From an uncultured Lachnospiraceae bacterium (GTDB taxonomy: Bacteria > Bacillota > Clostridia > Lachnospirales > Lachnospiraceae), in NCBI GenBank assembly GCA_947166015.1, contig CAMVCQ010000004.1, positions 1-57,763 on the forward strand: a stretch of 57,763 nucleotides of DNA, written 5' to 3'. The notes under the pieces are model-generated. The model was not told where the DNA came from, made no database searches, and saw nothing but the letters and a program-made list of their open reading frames with translations. Position numbers and translations under genes: made by a program. Position 1 is the stretch's first letter, and every line of letters begins with the position of its first letter. Of this stretch, positions 26,209-34,308 are shown in pieces.

Positions 26209-26885
26209 CTGTTCTCCTTTTTCACTGCACTGCGCTGTTTGCCCTCTATGATATTTATCGCGAGCAGAACAGTTGCAGATATCGCTATATTTATCAGCAC
26301 CCATTTGATAGCAAGACCGGAGTTATCAGTCCGCCACAGCTGATATACCGTAGTCGATATGGTAGCCGTCCTTCCGGGTGTATATCCGGCGATCATCGTT
26401 GTCGCTCCGTACTCTCCGAGAGCTCTGGCAAAGGCCAGAACAGTTCCCGCTATGACTCCCGTTTTGCAGGTCGGAAGTACTATACGGAAAAATATATAGC
26501 TGTTACTTAACCCCAGCGTCTGCCCGGCCTGAGCATAGGTCATATCAAACGCTTCAAAAGCACCTCTGGCCGTCCTATACAAAAGTGGAAAAATGATGAC
26601 AGTCGTGGCAAATACAGCCGACCACCAATTCATGGTAAGCCTCAGTCCAAATACATTTAAAAACCATTCTCCGATCGGTCTTTTGGGTCCAAATAATAAC
26701 AACAACAGGTATCCTACAACTGTCGGCGGCAAAACCAAAGGAAGTGTAAAAATGCAGTCAAGGATTCCTTTTATTATTCTCGGCAAACGCACAACGAACC
26801 ACGCTGCCGCTATCCCGACAATCAATACTATAATTGTACTTATCCCAGCTATTCTAAGCGAATTGTATAGCGGATATAAATCCAT
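26205..26885 (-). CDS. modB: molybdate ABC transporter permease
   Basis: The protein has 226 residues with five to six membrane helices. The family features LPLVLPPTVVGYLLLLLFG, FPLLYRTARGAFEAFD and the EAA-type loop AFARALGEYGATTMIAGYTPGRT are clear. ModB forms the membrane channel and takes energy from ModC. It lies 47 bases after modA and overlaps moeA by 4 bases. The order modC, exporter, modA, modB is unusual because an unrelated ABC exporter separates modC from modA. Confidence 0.95.
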   Translation of the reverse strand: MDLYPLYNSLRIAGISTIIVLIVGIAAAWFVVRLPRIIKGILDCIFTLPLVLPPTVVGYLLLLLFGPKRPIGEWFLNVFGLRLTMNWWSAVFATTVIIFPLLYRTARGAFEAFDMTYAQAGQTLGLSNSYIFFRIVLPTCKTGVIAGTVLAFARALGEYGATTMIAGYTPGRTATISTTVYQLWRTDNSGLAIKWVLINIAISATVLLAINIIEGKQRSAVKKENR

Positions 26886-26932
26886 TTTATCACCGTTTCT
26901 TTTTGCTTATTTTTAATTAAATATAATAATTA

Positions 26933-27730
26933 TTATTTGATAACAGTAAATCCTACTTTTTCAAAAATCTTACTGCTCGCATCATTTTTTATAAAATCCA
27001 AAAACGCTTTTGCATGTTCCTGGTTTGAAGCACCCTTAAGTACAGAAGCCGGATATACAGCTTTTCCGCACATTTCCTCCGTTGCCGTGTCAACCACCGT
27101 TACCCCTGCGGAAAAAGCATCTGTAGAGTAGATAACTCCGCAGTCCACTGCACCCTCACTAACCTGTGTGGTAACTTCTTTTACATTGCTTCCATAAGTG
27201 ATGAGTCCGTCATCTGCAAGAGCTTTTTCATCAAGCCCATAGTAGTTGAGGATTTTTTGAGTATACTGACCTACAGGTACGTCTTCATTTCCCATAGCCA
27301 TCAGGATATCTTTGCTTTTCAGATGCCTGACCATATCGTCATATGAATTTATATTTTTTTTGTTATTATCAGGCACGACCAATGTGACTTTGTTTTCCAA
27401 AATATCACATCTGGTGTCCTTTTCGATCTTGTCGGAAGCATCGAGTTCATCCATCTGCTTTTGCGCTGCCGAGATAAACAGATCACACTCAGCGCCTTCT
27501 TCGATCTGAGTTTTTAGTGTTCCCGATGAATCAAAATTAAAGGTTATATCTACGTTTGAGTTTTCTTTGATATATAACTGCTTTATCTCCTCGAGCGTCT
27601 CCGTCATAGACGCTGCGGCAAATACCGTAAGGCTTGTTTTTTCATTTTTTGTTTCACCGCTTCCACAACCGGCAAGGAAAAATATCATTATAACCGATGC
27701 CAACATGATTTGAGTAATTCTTTTTTTCAT
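26933..27730 (-). CDS. modA: molybdate-binding lipoprotein
   Basis: The protein has 265 residues from ATG 27730, which has AAAGGA 9 bases upstream. ATG 27748, overlapping the exporter stop as ATGA, is an alternative. The signal peptide ends in a good lipobox, FFLAGCGSGE. The binding-protein core has LTVFAAASMTETLEEI, FDSSGTLKTQIEEGAECDLFISA, MAMGNEDVPVGQYTQKIL, and a C-terminal Tyr/Val segment AVYPASVLKGASNQEHAKAF. These are the ligand-binding features of ModA/WtpA-type proteins, which bind molybdate or tungstate outside the membrane. Tungstate cannot be excluded from sequence alone. Confidence 0.93.
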   Translation of the reverse strand: MKKRITQIMLASVIMIFFLAGCGSGETKNEKTSLTVFAAASMTETLEEIKQLYIKENSNVDITFNFDSSGTLKTQIEEGAECDLFISAAQKQMDELDASDKIEKDTRCDILENKVTLVVPDNNKKNINSYDDMVRHLKSKDILMAMGNEDVPVGQYTQKILNYYGLDEKALADDGLITYGSNVKEVTTQVSEGAVDCGVIYSTDAFSAGVTVVDTATEEMCGKAVYPASVLKGASNQEHAKAFLDFIKNDASSKIFEKVGFTVIK

Positions 27731-27744
27731 GATATGTTTTCCTT

Positions 27745-29847
27745 TCATGCAGAGCCTGACTCCTCCTGATACAGAAGCCTGTATGGCTCACATTTTTTCA
27801 ACAGCTCCTCATGACTTCCCTCAGCCAAAATGCTGCCGTCCTGCATATACAAAATCCTATCCGCACCAATGACCGTCGACAGTCTGTGTGCAATAAGGAT
27901 AATTGTTCTGTTTTTGCTGATTCCGTCAATTGCTTTTTGGATCTTGGCTTGCGTAACATTGTCAAGTGCGGATGTAGCCTCATCAAAAAGGATGATCCTG
28001 TAGTTTTTCAAAAGACTCCTTGCGATGGCAAGTCTCTGCCTTTGTCCTCCGGAGAGATTTACACCGCCCTCGCCTATCACCGTGTCGTACCCCTCAGGCA
28101 TCTCCATGATATCGTCATCTATGCAGGCGAGTTCACAAACCTGTTTCATCTCCTCGTCCGTCATATCTATTTTTGCCAGACGGAGGTTTTCTTTGACAGA
28201 CATATTAAAAATGTACGGCGACTGATTTACAACCGTCATTGTATTTCTGATAGAGTCTTTTGTAAGCTCATTTATATCCACCCCGTCAAGCAGTATCCTG
28301 CCATCCTGCGGATCATACAAACGACTTAGAAGGTTAAGGACCGTAGTTTTGCCGCATCCGCTTTTTCCGACAATAGCTACCATCTCTCCCTCTTTTATTT
28401 TGAAGCTCATTTTTTTGAGTACTTTTTTGTTTTTGTGAAGAGGATCGCCGGCACCGTAACCAAATGTCACATTGTCAAAGCATATCTCTCCTCTTGGATT
28501 TTCAAGCTCGGTATCTCCAAATTTTTCTTTTGGAAACTCAGGACTGTTCATAAGTGCGCACACTCGCTCGATAGAAAGATTGAAATCTTTGACATATTCC
28601 ATAAATTCACCGGCAAGCGTGATAGCGCGGACATCGAGACTTGAATAATAATTATACAAAACAACGATCGTTGAAGCGGCAAGCCAGCCCCAGCCCAAAA
28701 ACAATGCCAAAAGAACGATGAACAAAAATGTTCCGAGCTCGCTTACTTCCCACCTGACAAGTTTTAGATTCCAGGAATTCCCCTGCATAGTCAGTCGCTT
28801 GTCATTTGCATTTATCACACGATCTTTTGCTTCTTTGCAAAATGAATCTTCGCTGTTTAGCTGCTTTACATCTCTTGCGCCTCTGACCATCTCACTGATA
28901 AATCCGGAAAACCTCTCGTTTGCATTCCTGTATATCCTATCATCCGCACACAGGCGTTTGGTCCTGTATATCTCCATAAATGATTCTATCACGAGCAGAA
29001 CAAGTGTCAAAAGAAAAATAAACGGATTGATAACGAGCATAGCCAGGAGAATCCCGATATAGTTTATCGCCTGTGCGATCATATCCGCGATCCTTCCGAA
29101 TCCTGTAGCCATTCGAGCAGTATCGTTCGTGAGACGCTGTATAAAAACTCCGCTGCCTTTTTCTTCCATACAATGGTTTCTGATCTGCAAAGCTCCCCTC
29201 ACCAGGTCACCCTCGAGAGTAGATAGCGTGCGTGAGTATACCTTGTTATATCCTTTGTTACTTCCGACCAACAACAGGTTTTTCAGAAGCTGTACCACCA
29301 GCAATATAACCGCCACAACTATAACCTGAGCAACCTGGTTTTCCATATATTTAACAACCACTTTTGCACTCAGCACCGGTGCCACCACTCCGAGGATAAC
29401 ACTTACAAACTGTATAGCTATAGAGAAAAACAAAAGCTTTTTGTGCTCTTTCACATAACTCCACGCAAACGAATAATTCCTTCCCGTAGAATTGTATAAT
29501 ACAAGTCTGAAAACAATTTGATTTGTATGTTTTTTGTAATTCCAGACAGGCTTATGATCAAGCTCTTCTATAAACCTTTCAAGCAGCGGACTGTCCATCT
29601 GAAACGGGTTCATTTCTTCTCCGTCAACAGATAATACTACTATGTAATCCCCACCTTTTTTTTTGCTCTTTACGGAAAATCTTTTTTGCTCTCCTGCCAG
29701 CTCCTGAAAAATGATCAATATTTCTTCAAAAGAAAGTCTGAAACGAACTCTCATCTCAGGTGTGATGCCGACTCTTTCAAGCTCTTTTTCCATGCTCTCA
29801 ACAGCCATCTGCATCTCATCAGCTTTCATCGATTTTTCAAGTTTCAT
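27745..29847 (-). CDS. ABC exporter (TMD-NBD) with degenerate HATPase-like N-terminal domain
   Basis: The protein has 700 residues. Residues about 135-420 are a six-helix exporter domain and about 455-695 an ATPase with Walker A GKSGCGKTT, signature LSGGQRQRLAIARSLL, Walker B IILFDEATSALD and the switch His. The first 115 residues are extra: RLSFEEILIIFQELAGE, VVLSVDGEEMNPF and LLERFIEELDHKPVWNYKKHTNQIVF follow the order of an RsbW-type HATPase, but the Asn of the N-box is missing, so ATP binding is doubtful. Its cargo is unknown. It lies between modC and modA with no gap and a 4-base overlap, so it is made with the molybdate importer. Confidence 0.85.
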   Translation of the reverse strand: MKLEKSMKADEMQMAVESMEKELERVGITPEMRVRFRLSFEEILIIFQELAGEQKRFSVKSKKKGGDYIVVLSVDGEEMNPFQMDSPLLERFIEELDHKPVWNYKKHTNQIVFRLVLYNSTGRNYSFAWSYVKEHKKLLFFSIAIQFVSVILGVVAPVLSAKVVVKYMENQVAQVIVVAVILLVVQLLKNLLLVGSNKGYNKVYSRTLSTLEGDLVRGALQIRNHCMEEKGSGVFIQRLTNDTARMATGFGRIADMIAQAINYIGILLAMLVINPFIFLLTLVLLVIESFMEIYRTKRLCADDRIYRNANERFSGFISEMVRGARDVKQLNSEDSFCKEAKDRVINANDKRLTMQGNSWNLKLVRWEVSELGTFLFIVLLALFLGWGWLAASTIVVLYNYYSSLDVRAITLAGEFMEYVKDFNLSIERVCALMNSPEFPKEKFGDTELENPRGEICFDNVTFGYGAGDPLHKNKKVLKKMSFKIKEGEMVAIVGKSGCGKTTVLNLLSRLYDPQDGRILLDGVDINELTKDSIRNTMTVVNQSPYIFNMSVKENLRLAKIDMTDEEMKQVCELACIDDDIMEMPEGYDTVIGEGGVNLSGGQRQRLAIARSLLKNYRIILFDEATSALDNVTQAKIQKAIDGISKNRTIILIAHRLSTVIGADRILYMQDGSILAEGSHEELLKKCEPYRLLYQEESGSA

Positions 29848-30906
29848 TTAATCTTTTTCCTCCGATTTCATAAGCAGGATCTTTTCCGGTTTAACACTGA
29901 TGCACGCCGGTACATCAAACTGATCGGTGTCATCACTTAAGCTTTTGGGGATTTTCCACCACAATCCGTTTTCCAGAGTCACATACCACTCAAACGGCAG
30001 CCTGCTGATTTTTGAGTTTCCCGTAGGAATATCATTTTCTCCGCATCTTCCCGGAAGAAAATCATGTGCTCTGATACCTGCGTAGGTTATATCATCTCCG
30101 ATGATTTCGGATGTTGTCAGGATCAGATCACCCCAATCCCCGGCGCATAACCTGTGCTCATCGATTTTCTCTATCCGACTTATATTTTTGCATCCGGTAA
30201 GCTTTGCTATTTTTGGGGTTTGGGGATGGGCAAATATTTCATCGGATATGCCCTGTGTCAACACCTTTCCTTCGTCCACAAGGACAAGATAATCACACAT
30301 CTGATAAATCTCATCCCTGTCATGGCTTACCAGGATAACAGTCTTGTCGTATTTTTCCAAAAATCGTATCAGCTCCAGACGAAGCCCCTCGCGCATATAG
30401 GTATCCATCGCCGAAAAAGGCTCGTCCAAAAGAAGGATATCAGGATCACAGGCAAATACCCTGGCCAGCGCCGTCCTCTGTTGCTGGCCTCCGGATATTT
30501 CGCTTGGATAATGTGTACGAATATCTGCTATCTGAAATGTCTGAAGCATTTCATCAACATTTTTTTTCGGGGCATTTTTCCCATGAAGAGCTGCTTTGAT
30601 ATTTTGCTCAACAGTCATATGCGGGAAAAGCGCGTAGTTCTGAAACAGATAACCGACATTTCTGTTTTTTGCCTTGACATCTATCTTTTTTTCGGAATCA
30701 AACAGTACCTGCTCATCTACGATCACAATTCCGCTGTCGGGCTTTATCAGTCCCGCTATAGCTTTGAGCGTAAGTGTTTTTCCGCAGCCGGAAGCACCGA
30801 GGATCCCTATTCTTTTGCTGTCTGTTTTTATAGATATATCAAGCGAAAAATCTCTGTATTTTCTTTTAATCTCAAGTTCTATTCCCATATTTTTACTGTC
30901 TTGCAC
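29848..30906 (-). CDS. modC: molybdate ABC transporter ATP-binding protein
   Basis: The protein has 352 residues from GTG 30906, with GGAG 9 bases upstream and a 14-base overlap with the MOSC gene; ATG 30888 lacks a clear site. Seen: Walker A GASGCGKTLT, Q-loop NYALFPHMTVEQNI, signature SGGQQQRTALARVF, Walker B ILLLDEPFSAMD, switch VILVSHDRDE, and a C-terminal accessory domain (about 235-350) of the TOBE kind. Sequence layout matches ModC, which powers molybdate import with ModB. Confidence 0.92.
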   Translation of the reverse strand: MQDSKNMGIELEIKRKYRDFSLDISIKTDSKRIGILGASGCGKTLTLKAIAGLIKPDSGIVIVDEQVLFDSEKKIDVKAKNRNVGYLFQNYALFPHMTVEQNIKAALHGKNAPKKNVDEMLQTFQIADIRTHYPSEISGGQQQRTALARVFACDPDILLLDEPFSAMDTYMREGLRLELIRFLEKYDKTVILVSHDRDEIYQMCDYLVLVDEGKVLTQGISDEIFAHPQTPKIAKLTGCKNISRIEKIDEHRLCAGDWGDLILTTSEIIGDDITYAGIRAHDFLPGRCGENDIPTGNSKISRLPFEWYVTLENGLWWKIPKSLSDDTDQFDVPACISVKPEKILLMKSEEKD

Positions 30907-31852
30907 ACTCGGAAACTCCGCCCCTCAATACCTTTATTCCGTGGTCAAGTCCCGGAAGAATAAACCCAAGGCACTCTTCGACCGCCTTCGGACTGCCGGG
31001 AAGATTGACTATGAGAGAATTTCCTCTGATAACGGATGCCCCTCTGGTGAGCATTGCCCTGTCTGTGATCTCAAGCGATTTCATCCTGATATACTCAGCG
31101 ATCCCGGGTGCATTTCTGTCTGCTATATCCATAGTAACCTCGGGAGTTCCGTCTCTGAATGAAAAACCGGTTCCACCGCTTGTGATGATCAGATCTGCCT
31201 CACGTCCGTCACTCAAACGGATAAGCTCCATCTTTAATCGCTTTGTATCATCAGGGATCACTACTGTCTCTATTACCTCATAGCCATTTTTTTCAAGGAT
31301 TTCTTTTGCCTTCGGGCCGCTTAAATCCTCTCGTTGTCCAACTGATGCTTTGTCGCTGAGCACGATCACAGCCGCCTGGAACGGACGATTTATATCCGGG
31401 TATTCAACTGAGAATTTATCACCTTTTTTTATCGTTCCTCCGGTCAACACCTCAGTAAATGTTCCCTGGTGCGGCATTATGCACTCACCCATTCTTTTGT
31501 ATATATTGCAGTGAGTATGACACTCCTTGCCTTTCTGTGTCACACGGATACGAACCGGGTTATCTCCCTCTCCTATGCTCAAAACACTTCCAACAGGGAG
31601 TTTGACACAATCAACACCGTCGATTATCAGGTTCTCTCCGAAGTCGCCGTTTTTCACATCTGCACCTCTTCGATTGAACTCATCCACACGATACCCTGAA
31701 AGCATACTGACCTGTCTATGCCATTTTCCTGCGTGGGCATCACCCTGAATTCCTTCTCCTTCGATAAATGTTGCCTGTTCAACCTCTGTTTTTTCCACCC
31801 CTCGTTTTTCACTCACGCATATTGCACGAATCTCACCTGTTAATTGTTTCAC
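30893..31852 (-). CDS. MOSC domain fused to MogA/MoaB-type molybdopterin-binding domain
   Basis: The protein has 319 residues. Residues about 1-150 are a MOSC domain: GIQGDAHAGKWHRQVSML, the GDFGENLIIDG motif, and the conserved Cys in GKECHTHCNIY. MOSC proteins carry sulfur or molybdenum cofactor. Residues about 155-315 are MogA/MoaB-like: AAVIVLSDKASVGQREDLSG, LIITSGGTGFSFRDGTPEV, MLTRGASVIRGNSLIVNLPGSP. MogA adenylates molybdopterin before metal insertion. The joined form is known from Clostridia and couples carrier and activation functions. It lies 43 bases after moaA and overlaps modC. Confidence 0.93.
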   Translation of the reverse strand: MKQLTGEIRAICVSEKRGVEKTEVEQATFIEGEGIQGDAHAGKWHRQVSMLSGYRVDEFNRRGADVKNGDFGENLIIDGVDCVKLPVGSVLSIGEGDNPVRIRVTQKGKECHTHCNIYKRMGECIMPHQGTFTEVLTGGTIKKGDKFSVEYPDINRPFQAAVIVLSDKASVGQREDLSGPKAKEILEKNGYEVIETVVIPDDTKRLKMELIRLSDGREADLIITSGGTGFSFRDGTPEVTMDIADRNAPGIAEYIRMKSLEITDRAMLTRGASVIRGNSLIVNLPGSPKAVEECLGFILPGLDHGIKVLRGGVSECARQ

Positions 31853-31895
31853 TTTGAATTACCTCCTTCTTTGGATTATTTTTTATAATAAGGCG

Positions 31896-32867
31896 TTATC
31901 CGCCTATAGAGGACATAGCATGCTTTTCGGATATTTTTTCTCCTTGTAAAAATGAGTGTGAATCCGGTTTTAAAAAAATGCACTGCTCGATATCAGAACC
32001 TAATCTGCTGAAAATCTCCTGCTCCGGCTTCCCGCTTCTCAAGGTTTCTTTCACATCGACTCCCGTATCATAGCAAAGACAGCTTTTCAGAAATCCCTGC
32101 GATGTCAATCGAATGCGGTTACAGGAATCGCAAAACTTTTTATGGATCGCGCTGATAAATCCTATGCAACCCCTAAATCCCGATATGCGGTAGTATTCCG
32201 CAGGACCATTGCCGTGTCTGGCGCTGTCCGGCTGCAATTGTCCGTATCTGTCACTGATCATTGGTATCAATTCATCATGGGGGATGCCCGGAAATCCTTT
32301 TCCCATACCTATAGGCATCATTTCTATGAATCGAACATCAATATCACGATCTTTTGTCAACCCGATCAGATCATCCACATCATCTGACTTGAGGGATACG
32401 GCATTGATCTTTATGGGAATATCGTATTTTAACGCAGCCTCTATGCCCGATCTTACATCCTCCAGCTTATCGAATCCTGTAATCTGTCTGTATCTGTCCG
32501 GGTCAAGTGTATCAAGGCTTATGTTTATCCCGTCTATCCCCGATCTCACAAGATCATCCAGTTGATCGTATAGCAGCACACCGTTTGTAGTGATCGTTAC
32601 CTCTTCGATTCCCGGTATACATTTGAGCATATTGACAAGGGTATCTATACCCCGTCGCACCAACGGCTCACCGCCTGTGATCTTGATTCGCGATATGCCA
32701 AGTTTTTGCGCGGCACGAACGACATTTGTTATCTCCTCGTATGTGAGGAGCTCTTTCATTTCCACTGATTCTATACGCTCCGGCATACAGTACCTGCACC
32801 GCAGATTACAGCGGTCTGTAACCGATACTCTCATATAGTCAATTTTTCTTTTGTATCTGTCCTGCAT
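31896..32867 (-). CDS. moaA: GTP 3',8-cyclase MoaA (radical SAM)
   Basis: The protein has 323 residues from ATG 32867, which has GGAG 7 bases upstream; the ORF is open 25 codons further but without a site. The radical-SAM cluster is Cys20, Cys24, Cys27 in DRCNLRCRYC. The C-terminal second cluster is Cys246, Cys249, Cys263 (FCDSCNRIRLTSQGFLKSC). TGGEPLVRRGID is present, and the protein ends in Gly-Gly, needed for activity in known MoaA proteins. MoaA turns GTP into the cyclic precursor that MoaC completes. It is the first gene of the leftward cluster, behind a promoter at 32914-32942. Confidence 0.96.
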   Translation of the reverse strand: MQDRYKRKIDYMRVSVTDRCNLRCRYCMPERIESVEMKELLTYEEITNVVRAAQKLGISRIKITGGEPLVRRGIDTLVNMLKCIPGIEEVTITTNGVLLYDQLDDLVRSGIDGINISLDTLDPDRYRQITGFDKLEDVRSGIEAALKYDIPIKINAVSLKSDDVDDLIGLTKDRDIDVRFIEMMPIGMGKGFPGIPHDELIPMISDRYGQLQPDSARHGNGPAEYYRISGFRGCIGFISAIHKKFCDSCNRIRLTSQGFLKSCLCYDTGVDVKETLRSGKPEQEIFSRLGSDIEQCIFLKPDSHSFLQGEKISEKHAMSSIGG

Positions 32868-32913
32868 TTTTCTACTCCATACAACTTGTTTACACGAAAG
32901 CAAACGCATTTTC

Positions 32914-32942
32914 ATTTTATCATATTTTAGCTTATTTTTCAA
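32914..32942 (-). promoter_or_regulatory. promoter of the molybdenum cofactor/formate dehydrogenase cluster
   Basis: On the minus strand: TTGAAA (32942-32937), a 17-base spacer, TAAAAT (32919-32914), with an extended TG one base before the -10. It starts about 45 bases before moaA. The leader is too short for a molybdenum-cofactor riboswitch. A terminator hairpin (32948-32987) directly upstream isolates it from the tRNA locus. Confidence 0.6.
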
Positions 32943-32947
32943 ACAAA

Positions 32948-32987
32948 AAAACCTAAAAGCATGTACTATGTACAGCTTTTAGGTTTT
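32948..32987 (-). terminator. intrinsic terminator behind the tRNA fragment
   Basis: A long hairpin: AAAACCTAAAAGC (32948-32960) pairs with GCTTTTAGGTTTT (32975-32987), and the inner bases TGTAC/GTACA also pair. On the minus strand it ends in TTTTTTGTTT. It was probably the terminator of the original tRNA-Val/tRNA-Met operon before the element inserted. Confidence 0.85.
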
Positions 32988-32997
32988 CACGGGTAAG

Positions 32998-33044
32998 TAG
33001 CGGGAACTGGAGTCGAACCAGCGACACCACGGGTATGAACCGTG
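32998..33044 (-). repeat. 47-bp att-like copy of the tRNA-Met 3' part
   Basis: This stretch is identical, base for base, to 34147-34193, the part of the intact tRNA-Met from the first base of the anticodon stem to the discriminator base. The 5' half of the tRNA is absent. A 3' tRNA fragment facing an intact copy of the same tRNA is the classic footprint of integrase-mediated insertion. It is not a working tRNA. Confidence 0.9.
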
Positions 33045-33151
33045 GTACTGCTTGTTCAAAAGCGCTGTGTTTTCGCCATTTTCACACCCTCGCACGAAAT
33101 AGTTATCTCATTTTTATAGCCTTTTGGGCCGGTTCATATCAAACCCTATTA

Positions 33152-33337
33152 TCAAACACGAGCGGTCTGCTGCTGCTCACGCTGTTTAATCTGTGCCATC
33201 AATATAGGACGGTACTTATCATTCATTTGCCTGGTAAGTTCATCACTCTTTTTGCGGAGTTCTGCCTGTTTAAGCCCCCATTCTACCGCGGCCTGATTAT
33301 CTTCCGGCTTTTCACTTAGTATCGGATGATCTAACAT
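33152..33337 (-). CDS. small hypothetical protein in the integrated remnant
   Basis: The protein has 61 residues from ATG 33337, with TAGGAGG 6 bases upstream. It is highly charged and predicted helical (KQAELRKKSDELTRQMNDKY), with a Gln-rich end. There is no signal peptide. It follows the JAMM-like gene by 10 bases and is probably co-transcribed. Similar short coiled-coil proteins are frequent in integrated elements, but I recognise no family. Confidence 0.5.
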   Translation of the reverse strand: MLDHPILSEKPEDNQAAVEWGLKQAELRKKSDELTRQMNDKYRPILMAQIKQREQQQTARV

Positions 33338-33347
33338 ATGGCACCTC

Positions 33348-33980
33348 CTACTTGTATTCATAGATTATATTAGCATTGAAACAATTCTTCAAAAACAACT
33401 CTGCCGCATCCTGATAGTCATCCAGGTTTTCACCCTGATTATGGAGCGAAACAGCATCATTGTAAAGATCAATCGCACGAGGATAGTCATAACTCGGCTT
33501 TTTTACCAAATATGAAACACCCCCAAGATTTGTAATCACTACCATCATCTTAACGGATGGATTTCTCAAGAAAAACTGAATATCCTCCAATGAAAACTTC
33601 GACAGTGACGGATGATTATGCAGTACAATCACCACACAATCCGCAGTCGTTTTAATCAAGTGGTAGGATATGGGATTCGACAACGGATCAACGGAATGCT
33701 CGTCGCCAAGCGCAATTCCCATATAATCCTCGCCTCTGCTGATCAATTCCCTATAGTTTAAGGTATATGTCAGTGCGACCTCATTGGAATCATTTGAATC
33801 CATTGCAAGCCTGAGAACATCCCTAGCATAGTCCCGAAGATTGTCATACTCCTCCTCAGGAATCTCCTTGTAACTTATCCTTGGTACCTTGTTTACCGCT
33901 TCCTCCGTGATCATGACTTTATGGTCACGTTTTTTTGCCATCTCAAGGTCGTTCAGGTTATCCGTATGCTTTTCAGACAT
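33348..33980 (-). CDS. JAB/JAMM (RadC-like) domain protein
   Basis: The protein has 210 residues from ATG 33980 (in-frame ATG 33992 is possible; ribosome sites are weak for both). The centre has VVIVLHNHPSLSKFSLEDI, matching the metal-binding HxHP...S..D motif of JAB/MPN proteases and of RadC, with one residue fewer than RadC between His and Asp. The flanks resemble JAB-domain proteins carried by conjugative and integrative elements. The N-terminal 60 residues are acidic. The substrate is unknown. It lies between the tRNA-Met gene and its 3' fragment, so it belongs to the inserted element. Confidence 0.7.
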   Translation of the reverse strand: MSEKHTDNLNDLEMAKKRDHKVMITEEAVNKVPRISYKEIPEEEYDNLRDYARDVLRLAMDSNDSNEVALTYTLNYRELISRGEDYMGIALGDEHSVDPLSNPISYHLIKTTADCVVIVLHNHPSLSKFSLEDIQFFLRNPSVKMMVVITNLGGVSYLVKKPSYDYPRAIDLYNDAVSLHNQGENLDDYQDAAELFLKNCFNANIIYEYK

Positions 33981-34090
33981 TGCCTTCACCATCCTTAATT
34001 ATAAAATAACACAATTCTGCAAAAATATCAATACCAAAACGGTAAAATAAGGCAGTCTCTGTCAGCAATTGATTACCGGCGTCAAAAAGA

Positions 34091-34134
34091 TAAAAAAACA
34101 CCCGAAAATCCGTATATCTAACGAACTTTCGGGC
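34091..34134 (-). terminator. intrinsic terminator after tRNA-Met
   Basis: On the minus strand GCCCGAAAGTTCG pairs with CGGATTTTCGGGT (arms 34134-34122 and 34112-34100, with G:T pairs), loop of 9, followed by GTTTTTTTA. It lies 13 bases after the tRNA-Met discriminator base and would end the tRNA transcript before the remnant genes. Confidence 0.8.
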
Positions 34135-34146
34135 TTTCATTTTGAA

Positions 34147-34220
34147 TAGCGGGAACTGGAGTCGAACCAGCGACACCACGGGTATGAACCGTGTGCTCTT
34201 ACCAACTGAGCTACCCCGCC
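34147..34220 (-). tRNA. tRNA-Met (anticodon CAT)
   Basis: The gene is 74 bases without encoded CCA. Acceptor GGCGGGG pairs with TCCCGCT (G1:U72 and G7:U66 wobble); D-arm GCTC/GAGC, anticodon stem CACGG/CCGTG with loop TTCATAC, T-arm GCTGG/CCAGT with TTCGACT, discriminator A73. Position 1:72 is paired, so it is an elongator Met tRNA or possibly a CAT-read Ile tRNA rather than the initiator. Its 3' 47 bases recur at 32998-33044. Confidence 0.95.
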
Positions 34221-34223
34221 ATA

Positions 34224-34296
34224 TGGGGCCTACAGGGCTCGAACCTGTGACCCTCTGCTTGTAAGGCAGATGCTCTCCCAGCTGAGCTAAGACCCC
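34224..34296 (-). tRNA. tRNA-Val (anticodon TAC)
   Basis: The gene is 73 bases. Acceptor GGGGTCT pairs with AGGCCCC; D-arm GCTC/GAGC; anticodon loop CTTACAA gives TAC; T-loop TTCGAGC; discriminator A. No encoded CCA. It lies 3 bases from tRNA-Met and they share the promoter at 34411-34439. Confidence 0.97.
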
Positions 34297-34308
34297 AATG
34301 TCTTTGAA

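Noticed and set aside
30154-30963. Plus-strand ORF of 269 residues
   Set aside because: It lies opposite modC, whose motifs and ribosome site are clear; composition is that of a shadow frame.
32868-32947. Molybdenum-cofactor riboswitch before moaA
   Set aside because: The leader from the promoter to the start is only about 45 bases, too short for that structure, and no matching stems were seen.
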